From assembly GCA_018825335.1 (NCBI GenBank), contig JAHJEW010000019.1:1-5509 (forward strand): a stretch of DNA of 5,509 nucleotides, read 5' to 3'. Position numbers and translations under genes: made by a program. The stretch is from Patescibacteria group bacterium (lineage in GTDB: Bacteria; Patescibacteriota; Gracilibacteria; UBA1369). Of the stretch, positions 1 through 5,458 are shown in pieces. The notes under the pieces were generated by a model, which did not search any database, was not told the origin of the DNA, and saw nothing but the letters and a program-made list of their open reading frames with translations. The number at the start of each line of letters is the position of its first letter. Position 1 is the stretch's first letter.

Positions 1-2229
1 TGCATTGATGTGGGGACAACCATCAAGCGTCGCATGCCCCTTGGTATAAGCGACAATATCTTCAATCTGCTGATCACTGTACCCCAAAGACTTAAGTGCC
101 GGCTTAAGGGACTGATTAACAATCTTGAAATACCCGCCGCCAACCAGTTTCTTGAATTTAACCAAAGCAAAATCCGGTTCAATTCCGGTGGTATCGCAAT
201 CCATTAAAAGACCTATCGTTCCCGTCGGCGCAATTACAGTAACATTCGCATTCCTATAACCATACTGCTCACCCAATTCCAGAGCGCGATCCCAACATTC
301 ACACGCGGATTCAAGCAAATTTTGAGAACAATATTTTTCATCTATACCCTGGGGAATCGCCGTCAAACCTTCGTACTCTTCCGATCCCGCATTATACGCC
401 GCCCGACGATGATTTCGAATCACCCTGAGCATATGCTCCGAATTCTTTTCAAACTTTCTGAAAGGCCCGAGCGCGGCAGCCATCTCCGCGGATGTCGCAT
501 AAGATTGTCCGCACAGAATAGCCGAAATCGCCCCGGTAACCGCATAACCTTCGTCCGAAGTATAAGGGACACCCATTTGCATCAACAAAGTCCCGATATT
601 CGCAAATCCCAGACCCAAAGTCCGGAAATCATAACTCAATTCCGCAATATTTTTGGATGGAAACTGTGCCATCAATACCGATATTTCCATCACAATAGTC
701 CAGATCCTTACCGCGTGTTTGAAAGCCTCAATATCAAAAACCCCGCTCTCCGCATCGTAAAACTTTATCAGATTTAAAGATGCCAGATTGCAGGCCGTAT
801 CATCAAGAAACATATATTCACTGCACGGATTGCTGGCGTTAATGCGGCCGTCCTCCGGACATGTATGCCACTCGTTAATGGTAGTATCATACTGGATACC
901 GGGATCGGCGCATGACCATGCGGCATAAGCCACTTTATCCCAGAGCTTCCGCGCCGGAATAGTTTTATAAATACTTCCGTCCCCGCGATTCTTCAGTTCC
1001 CAGTCGGTATCTTCCTTAATAGCCTTAATAAATTCATTGGGAACACGCACGGAATTATTCGAATTCTGCCCCCCGACCGTTCTGTAAGCCTCCGACCTGA
1101 AATCGGTATCATAAGTTTTAAAAGAAAACTCCTCGGGCTTCATGCCGTCTTCAACCCGCATCAGAACGCGCTTAATATACTTGAGTGGAACAAATTTACC
1201 GTCCGCCGCGCGGATAAGTTTCTTCAGCTGCGGATTTTTCTCCGGATCCAGCCCGCCGCTATATGCGCATTCAACAATCTTCTTAAGCTCCTGATAACAA
1301 ATATGCGACCCCGCGTTCAAAGCCGCGACCTTCTGTTCCTCTATCATCTTCCAGTCAATAAAGTTCTCTATTTCGGGATGATCCATATCCAGACAAACCA
1401 TCTTGGCGGCACGCCTGGTTGTCCCGCCGGACTTAATAGCCCCCGCCGCCCGATCAAGAACAGCCAGAAAACTCATAAGCCCGGAAGATTTCCCTCCACC
1501 CGAAAGCGACTCATTCTCGCCGCGAAGTCTGGAAAAATTTGTCCCGGTGCCACTACCATACTTAAACAAACGGGCTTCTCTTGTCACAAGATCAAAAATA
1601 CCGCCCTCATTTACAAGATCATCCTGCACTGACTGTACAAAACACGCATGCGGCTGAGGTCTGCTATAAGAATCTTTTGATTTGGTAATCTTCTCGGTTT
1701 CCGGATCGACATAATAGTGACCCTGCGCATCACCTTTTATGCCATAAGCATGCGCCAGACCGGTATTAAACCATTGAGGACTGTTTGGCGCCGCCATCTG
1801 ACCGGCGAGCATATAATTAAGCTCATCCTCAAAAGCGTCCGCATCCTTTTTACTGTCAAAATAACCATACTTTTCACCCCAGTGGCGCCAGGTTGAAGTC
1901 AAACGGGAAGCAACCTGCTTCACCGATTTCTCGGCACCGTACACAGCTTCACCGTTTTCATCTTTTAGAAGATTACCCTCTTCATCCAGCTGCGGAACCC
2001 CGGCCTTCCGGAAGTACTTCTGAGCCAGAATATCCGTGGCAACCTGCGACCAGCTCTCGGGAACTTCAATTCCGTCCATCTCAAAAACCGTACTACCATC
2101 AGGGTTGGTAATTTTAGAAATCCTCTTCTCGAAATTATAATATGAAAAAGGATCTTTACCCTCCTGCGTAAACAAACGATCCACCTTCAATCCGTTTATG
2201 AGAGATTTTTGTTTTGGAGCATTTGCCAT
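1..2229 (-). CDS. nrdJ: Adenosylcobalamin-dependent (class II) ribonucleoside-diphosphate reductase, 3'-truncated by window edge
   Basis: Reduces ribonucleotides to deoxyribonucleotides for DNA synthesis, using a cobalamin-generated thiyl radical instead of a NrdB subunit, so it works with or without oxygen. I read 743 uninterrupted codons from ATG at 2229 to the left edge; the C-terminus, including the usual C-terminal redox cysteines, lies outside. Visible motifs: PHACFV with Cys196 (one half of the active-site disulfide); GSGTGTNFS at 225-233; GGTTRRAAKMV at 268-278; QNSNNSVRV at 388-396; NPCSEY at 467-472, giving the Asn467/Cys469/Glu471 catalytic triad with Cys469 as the thiyl-radical residue; DDTACNLAS with Cys480 as the second disulfide partner; and APTGTIG at 667-673. 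There is no N-terminal ATP-cone. The start is fixed by an in-frame stop at 2242-2244 with no other start between. No Shine-Dalgarno precedes it. Upstream NrdR-like boxes suggest NrdR repression. The order of cysteine motifs and the lack of a NrdB partner in view fit class II. Family call is very secure; cobalamin dependence rests on family resemblance. Confidence 0.96.
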   Translation of the reverse strand, partial: MANAPKQKSLINGLKVDRLFTQEGKDPFSYYNFEKRISKITNPDGSTVFEMDGIEVPESWSQVATDILAQKYFRKAGVPQLDEEGNLLKDENGEAVYGAEKSVKQVASRLTSTWRHWGEKYGYFDSKKDADAFEDELNYMLAGQMAAPNSPQWFNTGLAHAYGIKGDAQGHYYVDPETEKITKSKDSYSRPQPHACFVQSVQDDLVNEGGIFDLVTREARLFKYGSGTGTNFSRLRGENESLSGGGKSSGLMSFLAVLDRAAGAIKSGGTTRRAAKMVCLDMDHPEIENFIDWKMIEEQKVAALNAGSHICYQELKKIVECAYSGGLDPEKNPQLKKLIRAADGKFVPLKYIKRVLMRVEDGMKPEEFSFKTYDTDFRSEAYRTVGGQNSNNSVRVPNEFIKAIKEDTDWELKNRGDGSIYKTIPARKLWDKVAYAAWSCADPGIQYDTTINEWHTCPEDGRINASNPCSEYMFLDDTACNLASLNLIKFYDAESGVFDIEAFKHAVRIWTIVMEISVLMAQFPSKNIAELSYDFRTLGLGFANIGTLLMQMGVPYTSDEGYAVTGAISAILCGQSYATSAEMAAALGPFRKFEKNSEHMLRVIRNHRRAAYNAGSEEYEGLTAIPQGIDEKYCSQNLLESACECWDRALELGEQYGYRNANVTVIAPTGTIGLLMDCDTTGIEPDFALVKFKKLVGGGYFKIVNQSLKPALKSLGYSDQQIEDIVAYTKGHATLDGCPHINA

Positions 2230-2323
2230 GTCACAGTAACGTTAATAAATGTTTTTCGTTATAATTTTATACGGGCCGGAATTACAGTATGAACGGTGGG
2301 GAGCGAAAATAAACCCGGAGCAC

Positions 2324-2339
2324 CTACAAGATATAGGCC
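2324..2339. promoter_or_regulatory. NrdR box 2 (second operator of the tandem pair)
   Basis: The core CAAGATATAG (2327-2336) matches CWATATATWG at nine of ten positions, and the base before it (A2326) also fits the consensus. Its centre (2331/2332) is 31 bp from the centre of box 1, with 15 bp between the two 16-bp boxes. This puts both boxes on the same face of the helix, three turns apart, which is the arrangement described for NrdR operators. The spacing is what makes this weaker copy believable. Confidence 0.62.
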
Positions 2340-2354
2340 ACCCTAGAAAATTGA

Positions 2355-2370
2355 CCACTATATATAGAAC
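2355..2370. promoter_or_regulatory. NrdR box 1 (operator, proximal to the nrdJ promoter)
   Basis: The 10-bp core CTATATATAG (2358-2367) is a perfect palindrome and matches the central part of the published NrdR consensus (acaCwATATATwGtgt) at all ten positions. The flanks match less well: CCA on the left (2 of 3) and AAC on the right (0 of 3). It lies at about +1 to +16 of the predicted nrdJ transcript, so bound NrdR would block initiation or promoter escape. NrdR is the ATP/dATP-sensing repressor of bacterial ribonucleotide reductase genes; its own gene is not in the window. Confidence 0.7.
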
Positions 2371-2377
2371 ACGAAAC

Positions 2378-2406
2378 ACAATAATCCTCGAAAAATGGTT
2401 CGTCAA
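2378..2406 (-). promoter_or_regulatory. Predicted sigma70-type promoter of nrdJ
   Basis: On the minus strand TTGACG (2401-2406, 5/6 match to the -35 consensus) is followed after exactly 17 bp by TATTGT (2378-2383, 4/6 match to the -10). This predicts transcription starting near 2371 and a leader of about 140 nt before the nrdJ ATG. Both NrdR-like boxes lie directly downstream of this start, which supports the assignment. The start site is inferred, not observed. Confidence 0.6.
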
Positions 2407-2519
2407 GAAAAGAGCCCCCGATTTAAGTTCTTTCACTTGATTTCATGAGCAACCTGATCTTTTACTATATAAAAAGATAATCCCGAAAATAAAAGACCAT
2501 TCCTATCAACCCAAATAGA

Positions 2520-2549
2520 TTGAAAAAATAAAACACAAAATGTTATCAT
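2520..2549 (+). promoter_or_regulatory. Predicted sigma70-type promoter of the IMPase-family gene
   Basis: TTGAAA (2520-2525, 5/6 to the -35 consensus) and TATCAT (2544-2549, 5/6 to the -10) are separated by 18 bp. Transcription would begin near 2556 and leave a leader of about 35 nt before the ATG at 2591. The spacer is very A-rich, as is common in bacterial promoters. Confidence 0.55.
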
Positions 2550-2590
2550 CCCGCCTCGCCAGTTTACAAAACTTCATTTAGATTTACAGC

Positions 2591-3385
2591 ATGCAGGAAA
2601 ACCTTTCCCAGTATCTCGAGGTGAGCAAGAAAATTGCTCATAAAGCTGGCGCAATGGTACTTAAAGCGCAGCAGAAAGACATTAACATCAAATACAAAAG
2701 TAGACACAACCTGGTCACAAAATTCGATAAAAAATCTGAACAACTTATCTCGCGTGAGCTTCTTGAAGCCTTTCCCACGCACTCCATTTTGGGGGAGGAA
2801 AACATGGGAAACACAACCAACGATCAAAAATATAAATGGATTATTGATCCGATTGACGGCACTACAAATTTTGCCCACGGACACCTATACTACTGCATTT
2901 CAATCGGCCTGGAGATAAATGGCGAAATAATGGTTGGCGTGGTTTTCGCGCCGGCCTTCGGCGAACTGTTTTACGCAGCCAAAGGACTTGGAGCCTTTCT
3001 GAACGATAAGAAAATCTCCGTCTCAAAGATTAAAACCCTTGATGAATCATTGCTTGCAACCGGCTTCAATCCCGGCATACCGGAAATTCTCGAGGAAAAT
3101 ATCAATCATTTCGTACATTTTCAGAAAATAACCGACGGAATCCGCAGATGCGGCGCAGCCGCACTGGATCTTTGCTACACAGCCGCCGGCAGAGTGGACG
3201 GCTTCTGGGAAAAAGGATTAAAACCATGGGACATGGCGGCCGGCAAAATCATCGTGGAGGAAGCCGGCGGCCTTATTACAAGCTTAAACGGCACTCCGTT
3301 CAATCTGTACGACATTGAAGTCCTCGCATCCAACGGCCTCATCCACAAAGAAATGACCGGATATTTCCAGTCGGCCACACCTTGA
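2591..3385 (+). CDS. Inositol monophosphatase family protein (SuhB/IMPase-like)
   Basis: Mg2+-dependent phosphatase of the IMPase superfamily, cytoplasmic, 264 residues, the usual length. Superfamily signatures are complete: GEE at 68-70 (Glu70 expected to bind metal and activate water), DPIDGTTNF at 86-94 (Asp86, Asp89 and Thr91 in the metal site), RRCGAAALDL at 185-194 (substrate-binding strand) and PWDMAAG at 212-218 with Asp214 as the third-metal ligand. The usual Ser in RxGSAALDL is Ala189 here. The ATG is fixed by an in-frame stop at 2579-2581 with no standard start between. No Shine-Dalgarno is seen. Its TGA stop overlaps the -35 box of the tRNA-Arg promoter downstream. Substrate cannot be settled from sequence: inositol-1-phosphate is the family default, but fructose-1,6-bisphosphate, histidinol phosphate and 3'-phosphoadenosine phosphate are used by relatives. 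Family call is secure; no specific gene symbol is justified. Confidence 0.93.
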   Translation: MQENLSQYLEVSKKIAHKAGAMVLKAQQKDINIKYKSRHNLVTKFDKKSEQLISRELLEAFPTHSILGEENMGNTTNDQKYKWIIDPIDGTTNFAHGHLYYCISIGLEINGEIMVGVVFAPAFGELFYAAKGLGAFLNDKKISVSKIKTLDESLLATGFNPGIPEILEENINHFVHFQKITDGIRRCGAAALDLCYTAAGRVDGFWEKGLKPWDMAAGKIIVEEAGGLITSLNGTPFNLYDIEVLASNGLIHKEMTGYFQSATP

Positions 3386-3410
3386 CCCGCCCACTCAAAA
3401 TCCCTACAGT
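3382..3410 (+). promoter_or_regulatory. Predicted promoter of the tRNA-Arg gene
   Basis: TTGACC (3382-3387, 5/6 to the -35 consensus), 17 bp, then TACAGT (3405-3410, 4/6 to the -10). The predicted start near 3417 leaves a 5' leader of about 23 nt for RNase P to remove. The TGA stop of the upstream phosphatase gene (3383-3385) is embedded in the -35 hexamer, so the tRNA can be transcribed on its own despite the close upstream gene. Confidence 0.55.
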
Positions 3411-3439
3411 ATGGCGTGCTTCATACAAAAGCGACATGC

Positions 3440-3516
3440 GCGCCCGTAGCTCAGCTGGATAGAGCGTTGGCTTGCGGAGCCAGAGGCCACAGGTTCGAAC
3501 CCTGTCGGGCGCACCA
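3440..3516 (+). tRNA. tRNA-Arg, anticodon GCG, CCA encoded
   Basis: A complete 77-nt cloverleaf. The acceptor arms GCGCCCG (3440-3446) and CGGGCGC (3506-3512) pair over all 7 bp; discriminator A3513 is followed by an encoded CCA (3514-3516). The D stem is GCTC/GAGC. The anticodon stem TTGGC/GCCAG has one terminal U-G pair around the loop TTGCGGA, placing anticodon GCG at 3474-3476. The variable loop is AGGCC, the T stem ACAGG/CCTGT, and the T loop TTCGAAC. Arginine identity elements are present: A20 in the D loop (A3459) and C35 in the anticodon. It should read CGC and CGU. Most bacteria read these codons with an ACG tRNA edited to ICG, so GCG is unusual. The antisense strand gives a well-known spurious open frame (GAPDRVRTCGLWLRKP-like), which is not a gene. 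Confidence 0.96.
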
Positions 3517-3525
3517 TATAAACAA

Positions 3526-4698
3526 TTAGACAATCAGCCCTTTAAGGTCCTGATACCTGTCTTTCAGATCCAGATCATCCGCCACAGATTCATAGGTTAT
3601 TTTTCCCCTATATGTATTTATTCCCCGCGCAAAACGGCCGTCACCTTTTAACGAAGCCGCAACGGAAGCAACTGATCCCTGCGCGGCCATCATCTTCAAA
3701 TACGGAAGAGTCGCATGCGTCAGCGCCTGGGTGGACTGCCTTGCAACCTGCCCGGGCATATTTGTAATACAGCAGAAAATTTTGCCGTCGATTTCATAAA
3801 TCGGCTCACTGTGGGAAGTCGGTCTTGCGCCCCATATACAACCGCCCTGATCAATGGAAACATCCACAATAACGGCGCCCTTTTTCATCGATCCGACCAT
3901 TTCTTCCGTTACAACCTGCGGAGCGCGCGCCCCAGGGACCAGAACCGCGCCGACAAGCAGATCCGCCTTTGCCACCGCCGCGCGCAGATTTTCATCGTTC
4001 AACTGAACAAAACTAACATTAGAAGCAAGCTTTTCACCAAAAAAATCCGTAAACTCTTTTTTCAATCTTTCCAGACGCTCCGCGCTCCTGTTAACAATCG
4101 TCACATTTCCCCCCATTCCGGTAGCCGTCCGCGCGCATGTCGCGCCAACAAAACCTCCGCCAATCACCACCGTTTCGGCGGGATCGGCACCATGAATACT
4201 TCCAAGCGTCACACCGATACCATGATATTTTTTTTGTAGATATTGAGCCCCGTACTGCACGGCCAAAACACCCGCAATTTCGCTCATGGGAGCCAACAAA
4301 GGCAATTGACCCTTTTCGTCCTCAACGGTCTCGTACGCCACCGAAGTGATCTCATTTTCCAGAAGTTTCATGGTCAACCCTTTATCCACGCCCGACAAAT
4401 GCAGATAGGTGTAAAGAGTTTTCCCTTTAAGCATATCCAAAAGTCGATATTCCTCCTGCACGGGCTCCTTGACTTTCACAAGAATATCGCATGCCTGCAC
4501 AACCTCTTCGGGGGTTTCCATCATTTCCGCGCCACCGGCCACGTACTCTTCATCGCTAAATCCAGCACCGATACCGGCCCCTTTTTCCACAAAAACCTTA
4601 TGACCGTCCGCCGTTAGTTCTTTAACGCCCGCCGGTGTCAACCCGACTCTGTTTTCATTATTTTTCACCTCCTTGATGGAACCGATAGAAGTAGACAT
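3526..4698 (-). CDS. ald: Alanine dehydrogenase
   Basis: Catalyses reversible oxidative deamination of L-alanine to pyruvate and ammonium with a nicotinamide cofactor; cytoplasmic, normally hexameric. It has 390 residues, slightly above the usual 370 or so. The N-terminal domain opens IKEVKNNENRVGLTP (8-22) with substrate-binding Arg17; KVKEP (75-79) supplies Lys77, and YTYLHLSG (96-103) the catalytic His100. The Rossmann motif is GGGFVG (180-185). SIDQGG (281-286) contains the catalytic Asp283, and ITNMPGQVARQST (311-323) is the family's NMPG loop, here with VARQST where VPRTST is typical. After the second Rossmann strand the sequence is IVNRSAERL (201-209); NAD-specific relatives have Asp-Leu or Asp-Val at 203-204, so NADP(H) preference is possible. 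The start is fixed by an in-frame TAA at 4708-4710 with no start between; no Shine-Dalgarno. It follows rpe on the same strand after 98 bp and converges on the tRNA-Arg gene. Related pyridine-transhydrogenase alpha subunits are a less likely identity, given the intact DQGG and KEP signatures and the length. Confidence 0.94.
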   Translation of the reverse strand: MSTSIGSIKEVKNNENRVGLTPAGVKELTADGHKVFVEKGAGIGAGFSDEEYVAGGAEMMETPEEVVQACDILVKVKEPVQEEYRLLDMLKGKTLYTYLHLSGVDKGLTMKLLENEITSVAYETVEDEKGQLPLLAPMSEIAGVLAVQYGAQYLQKKYHGIGVTLGSIHGADPAETVVIGGGFVGATCARTATGMGGNVTIVNRSAERLERLKKEFTDFFGEKLASNVSFVQLNDENLRAAVAKADLLVGAVLVPGARAPQVVTEEMVGSMKKGAVIVDVSIDQGGCIWGARPTSHSEPIYEIDGKIFCCITNMPGQVARQSTQALTHATLPYLKMMAAQGSVASVAASLKGDGRFARGINTYRGKITYESVADDLDLKDRYQDLKGLIV

Positions 4699-4728
4699 AA
4701 ATAAAAGTTAAGAATGCATATCCCGGCA

Positions 4729-4734
4729 AATATA
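4729..4734 (-). promoter_or_regulatory. Possible -10 box upstream of ald
   Basis: TATATT on the minus strand lies about 30 nt before the ald ATG and would give a short leader. The hexamer 17 bp upstream (TTTTTA) matches the -35 consensus at only three positions, so this is a weak call. Read-through from rpe is the alternative source of ald transcripts. Confidence 0.25.
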
Positions 4735-4752
4735 AAAGCACAGTCCGCAAAT

Positions 4753-4778
4753 AAAAAGCAAGCGATCGTATAATCGCC
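4753..4778 (-). terminator. Weak candidate Rho-independent terminator after rpe
   Basis: In the transcript of rpe, about 18 nt past its stop codon, GCGAU (4777-4773) can pair with AUCGC (4766-4762) around a 6-nt loop, with one extra G-U pair at the base. A run of five U (4757-4753) follows after a few bases. The stem is short and the U-run is not directly adjacent, so termination would be partial at best and ald may be co-transcribed with rpe. Confidence 0.3.
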
Positions 4779-4796
4779 GGAAAACAACCTTTACAT

Positions 4797-5423
4797 TTAC
4801 TGTCTTAAGCTTTCTATTGCGGCCTTACGATCTTTCGCCCCGAAAATATGAGAACCTGAAACCAGCACATTGGCGCCGGCCTCAATACATTGGCGGGCCG
4901 TTTCCGCGTTGATACCGCCATCAACCTCAATATCCAGATCCGGCTTAAGATTCCGCAGTTCCTTGATTTTTACCAAAACTTCCGGAATGAACTTTTGTCC
5001 GCCAAAACCCGGATTTACGCTCATAACAAGAACCATGTCCAGATCATTAAGCACATGCTTGATTGTTTCAACCGGTGTGGCCGGATTCAGCGCCACCGCG
5101 GCACGAACGCCGAGCGCCTTAATTTGCTGAATTACCCTGTGTAAATGCGTGCAGGCCTCCTGGTGGACCGTTATACTTGCGGCCCCGGCCTTCACAAATA
5201 ACTCAATATAAAGCTGCGGATTTTCGATCATCAAATGAACATCCAGTGGTAACTTTGAAACGATTTTCTTCACCACCGGCGGCCCGATTGTTATATTCGG
5301 CACAAAATGCCCGTCCATAACATCCACGTGAAGCATATCGCTGTACGGCTCAACCTCGGCAATCTCGTCATTGAGCTTTCCAAAATCCGCGGACAAAATT
5401 GAAGGGGCGATTTTTATTTTCAT
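4797..5423 (-). CDS. rpe: Ribulose-phosphate 3-epimerase
   Basis: Interconverts D-ribulose 5-phosphate and D-xylulose 5-phosphate in the pentose phosphate pathway (and in the Calvin cycle where present); cytoplasmic TIM-barrel metalloenzyme. It has 208 residues, close to the family's 215-225. Signatures: APSILSADF at 6-14; LHVDVMDGHFVPN at 31-43 with metal ligand His33 and catalytic Asp35; DVHLMIENP at 61-69 with metal ligand His63; SVNPGFGGQKF at 135-145, the mobile phosphate-side loop; EVDGGIN at 166-172 with Asp168, the second catalytic acid and metal ligand; LVSGSHIF at 187-194 for phosphate binding. All expected active-site residues are present. The ATG aligns with the family N-terminus. 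An extended -10 promoter ends 6 nt before this ATG and no Shine-Dalgarno is present, which favours a leaderless transcript. An unrecognised gene ends 24 bp upstream on the same strand; ald follows 98 bp downstream. Confidence 0.96.
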   Translation of the reverse strand: MKIKIAPSILSADFGKLNDEIAEVEPYSDMLHVDVMDGHFVPNITIGPPVVKKIVSKLPLDVHLMIENPQLYIELFVKAGAASITVHQEACTHLHRVIQQIKALGVRAAVALNPATPVETIKHVLNDLDMVLVMSVNPGFGGQKFIPEVLVKIKELRNLKPDLDIEVDGGINAETARQCIEAGANVLVSGSHIFGAKDRKAAIESLRQ

Positions 5424-5429
5424 CAGACT

Positions 5430-5458
5430 ATTATAGCAAAAAAACGTCTATTTCTCCA
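5430..5458 (-). promoter_or_regulatory. Extended -10 promoter of rpe, predicted leaderless
   Basis: On the minus strand a perfect -10 hexamer TATAAT (5430-5435) is preceded by TGC, giving the extended -10 motif TGCTATAAT. A partial -35, TGGAGA (5453-5458, 4/6), lies 17 bp upstream, inside the last codons of the preceding gene. Only six bases (AGTCTG) separate the -10 from the rpe ATG, so the usual start distance puts the first transcribed base at or next to the A of the ATG. Confidence 0.62.

Larger units (their letters stand above)
2230..2590. other. Divergent intergenic region between nrdJ and the IMPase-family gene
   Basis: This 361-bp gap contains the nrdJ promoter and the NrdR box pair on the left side and the promoter of the phosphatase gene at 2520-2549. 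The roughly 95-bp stretch between 2324 and 2230 is the distal part of the nrdJ leader; I see only short complementary segments there (for example GGTGG with CCACC on the minus strand) and no convincing riboswitch. Between 2407 and 2519 the sequence is AT-rich and holds nothing I can name, apart from a poor promoter-like pair (TTGATT at 2437). Short open frames here on both strands have no recognisable content and are not called. Confidence 0.6.

Noticed and set aside
322..777. Plus-strand open frame of 151 codons, and others at 1303-1657 and 1893-2111
   Set aside because: They are antisense to the intact nrdJ reading frame, which carries all catalytic motifs.
2230..2371. Possible cobalamin riboswitch in the nrdJ leader (minus strand contains GTAGGTGCTCCGGG)
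   Set aside because: Only a loose resemblance to the 5' start of that riboswitch; the AGGGAA segment and the B12 box are missing and the leader is too short for the full fold.
2242..2440. Short open frames on both strands (63-64 codons) in the nrdJ upstream region
   Set aside because: They are mutual antisense shadows, have no recognisable domain, and cover the promoter and NrdR boxes, which explain the sequence better.
2579..2584. TAGATT six bases before the phosphatase ATG as a leaderless -10
   Set aside because: Only 4/6 match and no good -35; the TTGAAA-18-TATCAT promoter upstream is clearly better.
3339..3533. Minus-strand open frame of 64 codons antisense to the tRNA-Arg gene
   Set aside because: Its sequence (GAPDRVRTCGLWLRKP...) is the familiar spurious translation of the complement of a tRNA gene and overlaps the tRNA and the phosphatase gene end.
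3715..4617. Plus-strand open frames of 70-174 codons across ald
   Set aside because: They are antisense shadows of the ald frame with low-complexity, non-family-like translations.
5424..5450. TAG stop of the upstream fragment is in frame with rpe, suggesting possible read-through fusion
   Set aside because: Sharing a frame has a one-in-three chance, the rpe ATG aligns with the family N-terminus, and a strong promoter lies between; no recoding signal is seen.
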